In this document: one piece after another, positions 8,069 to 15,125 of the stretch
Position numbering within the stretch: the stretch's first letter is position 1
Layout: each line of letters opens with the position of its first letter
Assembly (NCBI GenBank): GCA_964584305.1
Contig: CAZOZL010000017.1
Span: forward strand, 1 to 39,216
Length of the DNA: 39,216 nucleotides
From: SB11 sp964584305
GTDB lineage: Bacteria; Bacteroidota; Bacteroidia; UBA8524
Reading direction: 5' to 3'
The notes under the pieces: model-generated
The model's input: only the letters and a program-made list of their open reading frames with translations
Database searches by the model: none
Told to the model about the DNA's origin: nothing
Position numbers and translations under genes: made by a program

Positions 8069-8863
8069 TTACATCTTAGCAATTTTTTGAGTGATATTTA
8101 GCGTTCCTGCACTTAGTCTTACAATATAGATGCCTTTTGCCAAGCCATCGGTATTAAAACTAATTGATGGTGTACTTAGTTTTTGTTCAGCTACTTTTTT
8201 ACCAGCAATGGTATAGATACTTACAGTAGCATTTTCAAAAGTTTGGCTACCCATATCTAAAGTAATAGAGCCTGTAAAAGGCACAGGATAAACTGATATA
8301 CCTGCACTTGCAAAATCTTTTACACTTGCAGTGGTAGATTCATTTGCTTGTACTGATGCTTTATATACATTATCACCAGAATTTGAACCATTACCATTTG
8401 CGGCTAACATGGCAGAGTTAAATGTTACAGTACCTGTACCCACAGAAGGGGCTATCCACCTAAAAGACCATACTTTTTTATTGGTTGCAGTAGTGGAAGC
8501 CGACCTATGCGTAATAAAAGTTCCGCCCCCTACTAATTGTGTAAAAGCATTTGCTACTAAAGTTCCAGCAGAAGCTCTAGCTTGAAAACCAAAACGAATT
8601 TTTCCTGTTTCTTCAGTAGTAATGGTAATGTCGTACGTTTTCCCTGGTTCGTATCCCGCCATAGGGATATCAGTTGTTATTCCGTTGGGGGCATTGGTGG
8701 CTGTACCTCCATGGCAGCCTGCATCGGCACAGCTACCTTCGCCCATAGCTGCTGTTTTACCAACTGGTGCACCTGTGGAAAATGAATGCCCTTTTTGTGG
8801 GTTGATAGTAATAATGACAAAACTAACTATTGCCATTGAAATAAGGGTGTAAATGTATTTCAT
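8069..8863 (-). CDS. T9SS-exported protein with choice-of-anchor/Reeler-like domain and CX4CH motif
   Basis: A 264-residue secreted protein. The signal peptide covers about 1-27. The next part, STGAPVGKTAAMGEGSC then AGCHGG, resembles the Reeler-like 'choice-of-anchor V' proteins of Bacteroidota, which usually have CxxCH; here it is C45-x4-C50-H51. The middle (about 65-170) is a beta-sandwich with YEPGKTYDITITTEE and VWSFRWIAPSVGTGTVTFN. The last 75 residues are a textbook type A sorting domain: ISVYPVPFTGSITLDMG, IYTIAGKKVAEQ, LAKGIYIVRLSAG and a basic end. It should be exported by the type IX system and attached or released at the surface. Haem binding by the widened motif is not assured. 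Function unknown. Confidence 0.88.
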   Translation of the reverse strand: MKYIYTLISMAIVSFVIITINPQKGHSFSTGAPVGKTAAMGEGSCADAGCHGGTATNAPNGITTDIPMAGYEPGKTYDITITTEETGKIRFGFQARASAGTLVANAFTQLVGGGTFITHRSASTTATNKKVWSFRWIAPSVGTGTVTFNSAMLAANGNGSNSGDNVYKASVQANESTTASVKDFASAGISVYPVPFTGSITLDMGSQTFENATVSIYTIAGKKVAEQKLSTPSISFNTDGLAKGIYIVRLSAGTLNITQKIAKM

Positions 8864-8902
8864 ACGTGTTAAATATAAATTGGGTTGTTTAAAAATAAAT
8901 AA

Positions 8903-8938
8903 AAATCCTTGTCAAGGATAATAATATGACAAGGATTT
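8903..8938 (-). terminator. Terminator of the peroxiredoxin gene
   Basis: AAATCCTTGTCA (8903-8914) and TGACAAGGATTT (8927-8938) form a 12-bp perfect stem with a 12-base loop. It lies 29 bases past the stop at 8968 and is followed on the minus strand by a T-rich run. Confidence 0.85.
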
Positions 8939-8967
8939 GACAAATAAAGTTGTACAATGCTGCTACT

Positions 8968-9612
8968 TTATTTATGCGTTGAAAGGTATTTAGCTACACC
9001 TTCAGCAGTAGCCGCCATACCGTCTTGTCCTTTTTCCCAGTTTGCAGGGCATACTTCGCCTTTTTCTTCAAAAAACTGTAAAGCGTCAATCATTCGTAAG
9101 GTTTCTTCTACATTACGTCCTAATGGCATATCGTTTACTACTTGGTGGCGCACCATCCCTTCTTTATCAATTAAGAAAAGCCCACGATAAGCCACCGCTT
9201 CATCTCCTTTATCACTCACAAAAACCATCTCGCCCTCCTCGTTATAATCGTAATGCCCTGCTAATACGCCGTAGTTCATAGCAATGGTTTTCTCTAAATC
9301 GGCTACCAAAGGGTATTCTACACCTTCAATACCACCATTATTTTGTGGCGTGTTTAACCATGCAAAGTGAGAAAACTTAGAATCAACAGAACAGCCTACT
9401 ACCACTGTATCACGCTCTTCAAAATCTTTCATCCGTTTTTGAAATGCAATAATTTCAGTAGGACAAACAAAGGTAAAATCTAGAGGGTAGAAGTAAAAAA
9501 CTACATTCTTTTTACCTATGTATCGCTCTAAAGAGAATCCTTCAACAAATTCACCGTTTACTACGGCATCGGCACTAAATACAGGTGCTTTTTTTCCAAC
9601 TAATACTGACAT
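8968..9612 (-). CDS. Typical 2-Cys peroxiredoxin (AhpC/Prx1 type)
   Basis: Cytoplasmic thiol peroxidase that reduces hydrogen peroxide, organic hydroperoxides and peroxynitrite. It has 214 residues. The peroxidatic site is FYPLDFTFVCPTE with C50; the resolving cysteine is C188 in GEVCPANW. The GG-L-type loop (NNGGIEGVEYPLVADL) and the C-terminal helix with a YLSTHK end resemble the over-oxidation-sensitive eukaryote-like Prx1 group. The electron donor (AhpF or thioredoxin) is not encoded nearby. A TACTTTTG box lies 48 bases upstream of the ATG in the space shared with the divergent potassium-channel gene. The OsmC-like peroxidase gene lies about 4 kb away, but there is no sign that the two are linked. 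Confidence 0.95.
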   Translation of the reverse strand: MSVLVGKKAPVFSADAVVNGEFVEGFSLERYIGKKNVVFYFYPLDFTFVCPTEIIAFQKRMKDFEERDTVVVGCSVDSKFSHFAWLNTPQNNGGIEGVEYPLVADLEKTIAMNYGVLAGHYDYNEEGEMVFVSDKGDEAVAYRGLFLIDKEGMVRHQVVNDMPLGRNVEETLRMIDALQFFEEKGEVCPANWEKGQDGMAATAEGVAKYLSTHK

Positions 9613-9659
9613 TTTGTTTTATTTTTATAGTTTAACAGATTATACTGAAATTTGGTTCA

Positions 9660-9667
9660 CAAAAGTA
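9660..9667 (-). promoter_or_regulatory. -7 promoter element of the peroxiredoxin gene
   Basis: Read on the minus strand, TACTTTTG fits TAnnTTTG, 48 bases before the ATG at 9612. No good TTG box is visible about 19 bases further up. Confidence 0.45.
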
Positions 9668-9711
9668 CGATTTTTGTATAAAAAAAGGAGGAAACCTTTT
9701 ATTAAACCCGT

Positions 9712-10707
9712 ATGAAAAACATATTAAGGTCTAAAATATATTTGTTGTCTTTCCTTATTATAGCTACCCTAACAGTTGGCACAACAGGGTATATGTTTTT
9801 TGAGGGGTACGGCTTTTTAGATGCTTTGTACATGACTGTGATTACCATCTCTACCACAGGGTTTAAAGAGGTAGCACCTTTAAGCACAAGCGGTAGGGTA
9901 TTTACTATATTTTTAATTATCGCTGCTTTAGCAGTTTTTGCATACTCATTAGGCTCTATATCATCTTACCTGCTGGATGGTGATTTTTTGGTGCTATTAC
10001 GAAAAAGACGTGTACGAAAAAAAGTTAAACGAATGGAAAACCATGTTATAATATGCGGCTATGGGCGCAACGGACGAAAAGCAGCAGAACTATTTTTGCT
10101 GCACAAAATACCCTTTGTGGTAATTGAGCTAAAGCATGAACTATGTGCTGAAATGCGTGAAAAAAATACACCTGTATTTGAAGAGGATGCCTTGGATGAT
10201 GAGGTACTAATTGCCGCAGGAATAAAAAAGGCAAAGGCTTTAATATGTGCTTTACACGGTGATACTGACAATTTGTATGTAGTACTCTCTGCCCGTGAGA
10301 TAAATAAAAACATACGCATTATTAGCAGAGCAAGTACTGATAATGTAGAAAAGAAACTAATAATTGCAGGTGCTTCTAATATTATTAAGCCCGACTCTTT
10401 AGGAGGTATGCACATGGCGTACTTGGTAATACACCCCAATGTTAAAGAGTTTATGGACCTTATTACTTGTGATGCCGAAGCCTTGTTTCATGAGTTGGAT
10501 ATGGAACTATATGCTAAATTGTGGGATAAAAAATTAATTGAACTACGCAAACACCCCGATTTTGATATAAGCATTGTAGGGCTAAAAAATAATGAAGGTA
10601 AGTACATCGTTAACCCATCAGGCAATGTAGTGCTTGAGCGTAGCCATAAGCTAATAATACTTGCAGCAACCCCACAACTTGATAATTTTAATAACACTTT
10701 TGCATAG
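9712..10707 (+). CDS. Two-TM potassium channel with RCK (TrkA-N/TrkA-C) domains
   Basis: Inner-membrane ion channel with cytoplasmic gating domains, built like MthK. In 331 residues: TM1 about 8-28, pore helix and filter about 38-54, TM2 about 62-88, a Rossmann RCK domain about 110-230 with GYGRNG at 116-121 for nucleotide binding, and a TrkA-C domain about 245-331. The filter region reads TISTTGFKEV. Against TVGYGD this gives T-T-G-F-K-E, so the second filter glycine is replaced by K52 and the Val by Thr. Selectivity for K+ is therefore less certain than the fold. The stop codon abuts the ATG of the next gene, indicating translational coupling in a three-gene operon. Confidence 0.92.
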   Translation: MKNILRSKIYLLSFLIIATLTVGTTGYMFFEGYGFLDALYMTVITISTTGFKEVAPLSTSGRVFTIFLIIAALAVFAYSLGSISSYLLDGDFLVLLRKRRVRKKVKRMENHVIICGYGRNGRKAAELFLLHKIPFVVIELKHELCAEMREKNTPVFEEDALDDEVLIAAGIKKAKALICALHGDTDNLYVVLSAREINKNIRIISRASTDNVEKKLIIAGASNIIKPDSLGGMHMAYLVIHPNVKEFMDLITCDAEALFHELDMELYAKLWDKKLIELRKHPDFDISIVGLKNNEGKYIVNPSGNVVLERSHKLIILAATPQLDNFNNTFA

Positions 10708-12195
10708 ATGTTACAGCAGCTTAAAGATAATTTTGAAGTACACAGCCAGCGCAATGCTTTTTATATAAAAGAACAGTTTTATACCTATCGGCAATTATCA
10801 CAAAAGGCATTTTCAATAGCACACTGGTTACAAAAAAACAACACACAGAAAAATCCCGTAGGCATTATTGCCGATGATGATTTTGATGCCTATGCAGCCA
10901 TATTAGGCATACTATTTAGCGGTGCTGCTTATGTTCCTATTTTACCTGCCTATCCAAAAAATAGAAGCCAAAGTATAATAGACCAAGCAGGTTTAACAAT
11001 ACTACTAAGCTCAATAAAAAAAGAGGCGTTAAACAATACACTCAACTCAACAAAAAATGTGGTGGTGGTGGATAGCATTCCTGTTTCAGAACAAGATTTT
11101 ATTATCCCCCAAATTAAGCAAAGCGATTTTGCTTATATCCTTTTCACATCAGGCAGCACGGGGAAGCCAAAAGGCGTACCCCTTAGCCATAAAAATCTGT
11201 GGGGGTTTATGGATTCTTTTTTTGCTTTAGGATATAACTTAACACCTGATGACCGCTTTTTGCAAATGTTTGATTTAACATTTGATTTATCTGTAATGTC
11301 GTACTTGGCACCGCTTTTAGTGGGTGGCTGCGTATATACTGTGGGTTTAGATACTATTAAATATATGGCTATTTATAGCCTGCTTGAAGACCATGAAATA
11401 ACATTTACCCTTATGGTACCTTCAATGCTTGGCTACCTCCGCCCTTATTTTTATGATATTGAATTGCCCAAACTTCGCTACTCTCTATTTTGTGGTGAGG
11501 CTTTATACGCTGAAATAGCTCAAGAATGGAAACAATGCCTTCCTAATGGGGTAGTGCAAAATGTGTATGGACCTACCGAAGCTACTATATTCTGCCTCGC
11601 TTATGATTGTACTGCCGAGATTAAACAATACAATGAAATGGTGTGCATAGGCAAACCCATGAAAAATGTGAAAGCCCTTGTAGTAAACACAAATAACCAA
11701 CCCGTTAAAAAAGGTGAAAAGGGAGAACTATGTGTAACGGGCGCACAAATAACCGCTGGATACCTTAACAATCCTGAAAAAAATGCAGAAGCTTTTTTTG
11801 ATATAAAGGGTACTTGTTTTTACCGTACGGGCGATATAGTTTTTAAAGATGAAGAGGATGACTATATGTACTGCGGGCGTGTGGATTATCAGGTAAAAGT
11901 AAAGGGCGGTTTTAGGGTGGAGTTAAACGAAATTGAGGCACACACTCGCCACCACACACACCTTAGTAATATAGCAGCAATAGCCAACGCTAACAGTATA
12001 GGCATTGCACAAATATTTTTATTTATAGAAAATTACAATGGAAGTATAGATGAACTGACTGCCTACCTAAAAACCCAAATGCCCCATTATATGCTGCCCG
12101 AAAAAATAATAAACATCCCCGCTTTCCCGCTAAACAATAATGGCAAGGTGGATAGGAAACAATTGGCAGCTACTTTATCATCAGCATCACAATAA
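10708..12195 (+). CDS. DltA-like amino acid adenylating enzyme, stand-alone
   Basis: AMP-forming ligase of the ANL superfamily, 495 residues, one complete adenylation domain with no carrier or condensation domain. Core motifs in order: LFTSGSTGKPKGVPLSH (ATP loop), FDLTFDLSVMSYLAPLL, LFCGEALY, NVYGPTEATIF, FYRTGDIV, GRVDYQVKVKGGFRVELNEIE and NNNGKVDRKQL, with the catalytic Lys. The FDLSVM segment and the Cys in FCGE resemble D-alanine-activating DltA more than average NRPS domains, so D-Ala or another small amino acid is a reasonable guess. No acyl-carrier gene, DltB or DltD homologue is in the window. It starts directly at the stop codon of the channel gene and ends 7 bases before the GNAT gene. 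The acceptor of the activated amino acid is unknown. Confidence 0.88.
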   Translation: MLQQLKDNFEVHSQRNAFYIKEQFYTYRQLSQKAFSIAHWLQKNNTQKNPVGIIADDDFDAYAAILGILFSGAAYVPILPAYPKNRSQSIIDQAGLTILLSSIKKEALNNTLNSTKNVVVVDSIPVSEQDFIIPQIKQSDFAYILFTSGSTGKPKGVPLSHKNLWGFMDSFFALGYNLTPDDRFLQMFDLTFDLSVMSYLAPLLVGGCVYTVGLDTIKYMAIYSLLEDHEITFTLMVPSMLGYLRPYFYDIELPKLRYSLFCGEALYAEIAQEWKQCLPNGVVQNVYGPTEATIFCLAYDCTAEIKQYNEMVCIGKPMKNVKALVVNTNNQPVKKGEKGELCVTGAQITAGYLNNPEKNAEAFFDIKGTCFYRTGDIVFKDEEDDYMYCGRVDYQVKVKGGFRVELNEIEAHTRHHTHLSNIAAIANANSIGIAQIFLFIENYNGSIDELTAYLKTQMPHYMLPEKIINIPAFPLNNNGKVDRKQLAATLSSASQ

Positions 12196-12202
12196 AACAA
12201 TT

Positions 12203-12850
12203 ATGGATTTTATTAAGGCAACCGAAGCTGATTTAAGTTTTATTACCCATGCAGTTTTTGAAGCCGTAAAAAGTGGAACTGATATACTAAGCTATGCTAC
12301 CCTTTTTGAAAAAAGCGAGGAAGAATTAAAGCCTCTTTTTAAAGCCATGCTTGAAGAAGATATTGAAGGACAAGAACTTTGGCTATCGGGCTTTTTGGTT
12401 GCAAAAAACAAGGAAGGAACACCCGTTGCCACCTGCTGTGCTTGGATAGAAGGAGAAGCAGGAACATCAAATATGCTAACAGCTCAAGTACTTTTATTTG
12501 GCTTGGGACAAGAAATTTATAAAAAAGCGGTAGAGAAAAAAGAGTTAATAGAACTATTAAGGGTAGATAGAGAAAACGGGGCATTACAGTTTGAACACGT
12601 TTATATTTCGCCCCAATTTCGGGGGCAAGGCTTGGCTACGCAAATAATGCAACAACAAATAGAGTATTATAAAACCCGAAATCCTACACTTAGCAAAGCC
12701 CAAATTATTCTGTTCAAAACCAACAAAAATGCTTTTAAAGCCTATACAAAAATAGGCTTTACAACTGTTTTTGAACAACATAGCCAGCACCCCGAAGTTT
12801 TAAATTACTTCCCTGCCAATACACGGGTGATGATGGAAAAGAGGATTTAG
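12203..12850 (+). CDS. GNAT family N-acetyltransferase, third gene of channel/adenylase operon
   Basis: A 215-residue protein. The frame is open from 12140, but the ATG at 12203 (MDFIKATEADLSFI) is the natural start: it gives a standard GNAT N-terminus and sits 7 bases after the adenylase stop. Motif A is FEHVYISPQFRGQGLATQIMQ, with the Q/R-x-x-G-x-A/G pyrophosphate loop. Motif B is KTNKNAFKAYTKIGF. The middle has an acidic helical insertion (about 30-55). Co-transcription with a DltA-like enzyme suggests that it acts on an amino-acid-derived product, but nothing in the sequence defines the substrate. The convergent osmC gene follows after 140 bases without a clear hairpin. Confidence 0.88.
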   Translation: MDFIKATEADLSFITHAVFEAVKSGTDILSYATLFEKSEEELKPLFKAMLEEDIEGQELWLSGFLVAKNKEGTPVATCCAWIEGEAGTSNMLTAQVLLFGLGQEIYKKAVEKKELIELLRVDRENGALQFEHVYISPQFRGQGLATQIMQQQIEYYKTRNPTLSKAQIILFKTNKNAFKAYTKIGFTTVFEQHSQHPEVLNYFPANTRVMMEKRI

Positions 12851-12990
12851 GTCGGTATGGGGGCTTAAAAACTTATAGGCGCAGGGCGCGCGCAGTACCC
12901 GTTACGAAATTGTACTAAAAAAAAGCTAAGACTTTATAACCAACAGATATTAACTTGTTTCAGAATGGAATATGGTATAAGAAGTACTGT

Positions 12991-13449
12991 TTACGCACTC
13001 CAAGTACTGTGTATTTCACAACCGCTATTGCGTAATAATTCTAAAACAGGACAGCGAGCATCAACTTTAGCACCCAATGTTTGTGCTTGCTCATTAGTTA
13101 CGCTTCCATTTACTTTAGCACTTAAACGTACTTGTTTGTAGCTTCCTCGTGAGTGGTCTGTTACTCCCATAAAGCCTGAAAGGTCTAAATCAATTTCTAA
13201 GTCAATATCAATAGAATTAATTTCTAATGAAAGCTCTTCGGCTACTACCTGTGCCTGCTCGTTTTGGCAACTGGCTAATGATGCCGCAAAATATTGCATT
13301 GGGTTAGGCCCACTATTAGTACCGCCATCATCAACTGGCTCATCTACTTGTATAGTCCATTCTGTACCTGTAATATTAACTTTTGTTGCCCAACCTGTGC
13401 CTTGTGCTTTTGCTTTAAATGTTTCTGTATTTCCAGTTTCTTGTGTCAT
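12991..13449 (-). CDS. OsmC family peroxiredoxin
   Basis: Cysteine-based peroxidase of the OsmC/Ohr superfamily, acting on organic hydroperoxides in the cytoplasm. It has 152 residues. The first active cysteine is C61 in FAASLASCQNEQA and the second is C133 in VDARCPVLELL, the spacing expected of the family; a further Cys is C144. The segment RCPVLELLRNSG is more like the YhfA/OsmC branch than Ohr. It is monocistronic. Its promoter has both consensus boxes and is overlain by a 12-bp inverted repeat, which indicates tight control by a dimeric repressor or activator, possibly in response to peroxide. No regulator gene is adjacent. Confidence 0.92.
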   Translation of the reverse strand: MTQETGNTETFKAKAQGTGWATKVNITGTEWTIQVDEPVDDGGTNSGPNPMQYFAASLASCQNEQAQVVAEELSLEINSIDIDLEIDLDLSGFMGVTDHSRGSYKQVRLSAKVNGSVTNEQAQTLGAKVDARCPVLELLRNSGCEIHSTWSA

Positions 13450-13471
13450 AGTAAAGTGTTTGTTGTTTATA

Positions 13472-13501
13472 CAAATGTACTTTAATAGAGTAGTATTACA
13501 A
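13472..13501 (-). promoter_or_regulatory. Complete Bacteroidota-type promoter of the osmC-like gene
   Basis: On the minus strand TTG (13501-13499), a 19-base spacer and TACATTTG (13479-13472) match the TTTG/TAnnTTTG consensus. The start codon is 22 bases below the -7 box. Confidence 0.75.
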
Positions 13502-13512
13502 CTCTATTAAAG
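13480..13512. promoter_or_regulatory. 12-bp inverted repeat over the osmC promoter, probable operator
   Basis: CTTTAATAGAGT (13480-13491) and ACTCTATTAAAG (13501-13512) are perfect reverse complements separated by 9 bases. The repeat covers the -33 box and the whole spacer and stops exactly at the -7 box, the place expected for a repressor site. It does not have the sequence of the OhrR operators I recall. Confidence 0.6.
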
Positions 13513-13556
13513 CAATGCGTTTAAGTAATGTAATTCGCAAATACCTCCGTTCGCCG

Positions 13557-13580
13557 AAAAGGGTGTTTTCACCCTTTTTT
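13557..13580 (+). terminator. Hairpin with T run upstream of the lipoprotein gene
   Basis: AAAAGGGTG, loop TTTT, CACCCTTTTTT: a 9-bp stem followed by T residues on the plus strand. No plus-strand gene ends nearby (the closest stop is 12850), so it may end read-through or an unannotated short transcript. Confidence 0.55.
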
Positions 13581-13597
13581 GGTATTTATAAAATTAT

Positions 13598-13605
13598 TAT
13601 GTTTG
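13598..13605 (+). promoter_or_regulatory. -7 promoter element of the lipoprotein gene
   Basis: TATGTTTG matches TAnnTTTG. A TTTG at 13578-13581 is 16 bases upstream, slightly closer than usual. The inferred mRNA start is near 13612, about 30 bases before the proposed ATA start. Confidence 0.45.
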
Positions 13606-13641
13606 TCTTAACTATTATCCTGTCACTCAATTAATTTAATT

Positions 13642-14460
13642 ATAAAAATAAAACTCAACCACTTACCATTGCTTCTTTTCCTACTTGTGGGCTTGGGTAT
13701 GGCAGTGGGTTTAAACTCTTGCAAAAGAGACAAAGACTGTACCGACCCTACCAACCCCGATTGTGAAAACTATAACCCTTGCCATAACAGTAAAAAATTA
13801 ACGGCAGATTTCGATATATACAAAATCAGAAACTATAGGTCAAACTGGATACCTTATGATACAGATAGTATTTTTGCTATTGATGCAAGATTTGTGGCTA
13901 AAGAAACAGGAATGCAATATGAGTGGACAATAGGTACAGAAACCATAAATACTCAAGCAGTAACTCGTAAAAATTTTCCTATCGGGGTGGGGATTCCCAT
14001 TACTTTGAGAGTGAAACGGAAAGACGGTTTTGAATGCCACCCCAACGATATTTTTGCTGTGAAAACAAGGATAATGAGGGTTGTTAATTTTAATGACCTC
14101 CGTATCGAAGGCTGTTATCAAGGGGCGAACTCTGATAACCCTAATGATACTTTTACGGTCTGTATAGATATTCTTGACTCTATCACATTTCCAAACTGGA
14201 TTGGTAAAACGACTATCAGTGGGTTGATTAATGTATCTTCTTGCCCAAAGAAAACATTTATAATAACCAGTATTGAAGATTTAGGCTATCAGCAATATAT
14301 ATTTCATTCATCTGACGGAAAGTGTTTTTCTCCCAGAGGAAGGGTTAGGGTTGATTCAGCATACACCAATAGCATTCACATTGATTACTCTTATTTTAAA
14401 AGTTTACAAGACTTACATCCTAGCATTCACAAAAGTTTTATCGGTACACGAATTAATTAA
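13642..14460 (+). CDS. Lipoprotein of unknown function, start codon uncertain
   Basis: A probable outer-membrane lipoprotein. Its first conventional start is TTG at 13669 (263 residues), but that signal peptide would lack basic residues. Reading upstream in frame gives ATA AAA ATA AAA CTC AAC, which translates as (M)KIKLNHLPLLLFLLVG, a normal lipoprotein signal if ATA at 13642 were a start. Either ATA is used, or an ATG mutated, or a base is misread. The lipobox is LNSC followed by KRDKDC. The mature part has Cys-rich segments (TDPTNPDCENYNPCH) and then beta-rich sequence of the PKD or immunoglobulin type. No family is recognised. It has its own -7 box and converges with the barrel gene at 14499. 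Confidence 0.7.
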   Translation: MKIKLNHLPLLLFLLVGLGMAVGLNSCKRDKDCTDPTNPDCENYNPCHNSKKLTADFDIYKIRNYRSNWIPYDTDSIFAIDARFVAKETGMQYEWTIGTETINTQAVTRKNFPIGVGIPITLRVKRKDGFECHPNDIFAVKTRIMRVVNFNDLRIEGCYQGANSDNPNDTFTVCIDILDSITFPNWIGKTTISGLINVSSCPKKTFIITSIEDLGYQQYIFHSSDGKCFSPRGRVRVDSAYTNSIHIDYSYFKSLQDLHPSIHKSFIGTRIN

Positions 14461-14498
14461 AAATACAAAAACTAAATATTTCCTGTTTTATTAGCCCC

Positions 14499-15125
14499 CT
14501 ACTTGCTCAACTGGTATTTAATAGCAAAAGAAAATAGGTTATTATACAATCCAATAATAGCGGGCGAAAAAGCATTGTCGGTAAAAACGGTTCGGGTATC
14601 GTTTTTTGCTAATGAAAATATAGAATATTGGTAGCGTAACTGTGCTGCCAATTTTTTATTAATTGGATAAGACACGCCAAAAAGTAAGTTTAAATCAAAA
14701 GGTTTTAATTGGCTGGTAAAATCTTGTTTGCCAGTAAAATCTTCCACTTTTGCACTTAGTAATATCCCGCTTGCAACACCCGCATTAAAAGTAAATTTTT
14801 TGTAGGTGAAGCCTGCATATAAAGGCACTTCAATATAATTTAATCGGTAACGGTCGAAAGTGCGGGTAGAGGCAATATTGTCTTCGTTAATACTACGTAT
14901 TGCCCCTTTTTGGGTGAAAAGAAATTCCAAGCCCCCGCTCCATTTATCATTAAAAGGATAACGTACCCAAAAACCACCATTTAGTCCTAATTTGTTGTAG
15001 CCCGATAGTAAATCACCATCCAACTGACTAAAGTTTAACCCGCCCGCAAGCCCGCCCTCAAACTTTTGGGCATAACTACCCAAAAAGCAGAAAAAGAACA
15101 ATAATAGCAGGCTTATTTTTCTCAT
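14499..15125 (-). CDS. PorT-like outer-membrane beta-barrel protein
   Basis: A 208-residue protein with a signal peptide (MRKISLLLLFFFCFLGSYAQ) followed by alternating amphipathic strands: KFEGGLAGGLNFSQLDGD, GGFWVRYPFNDKWSGGLEF, VPLYAGFTYKKFTFNAGV, and a closing strand FSFAIKYQ. This layout fits the small eight-stranded 'porin family / PorT' barrels common in Bacteroidota. Its ATG overlaps the TGA stop of hutH (ATGA), so it is translated in tandem with the lyase. Whether it has any role in amino-acid uptake is inference from that overlap only. The Bacteroidota PorT protein itself belongs to T9SS, but small barrels of this fold have many roles. Confidence 0.82.
   Translation of the reverse strand: MRKISLLLLFFFCFLGSYAQKFEGGLAGGLNFSQLDGDLLSGYNKLGLNGGFWVRYPFNDKWSGGLEFLFTQKGAIRSINEDNIASTRTFDRYRLNYIEVPLYAGFTYKKFTFNAGVASGILLSAKVEDFTGKQDFTSQLKPFDLNLLFGVSYPINKKLAAQLRYQYSIFSLAKNDTRTVFTDNAFSPAIIGLYNNLFSFAIKYQLSK

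Noticed and set aside
12851..12990. Acyl carrier protein gene expected beside the adenylase
   Set aside because: No frame in the 140-base gap contains a DSL/DSx phosphopantetheine motif or is long enough. The short GC-rich patch (around 12885-12900) has no gene.
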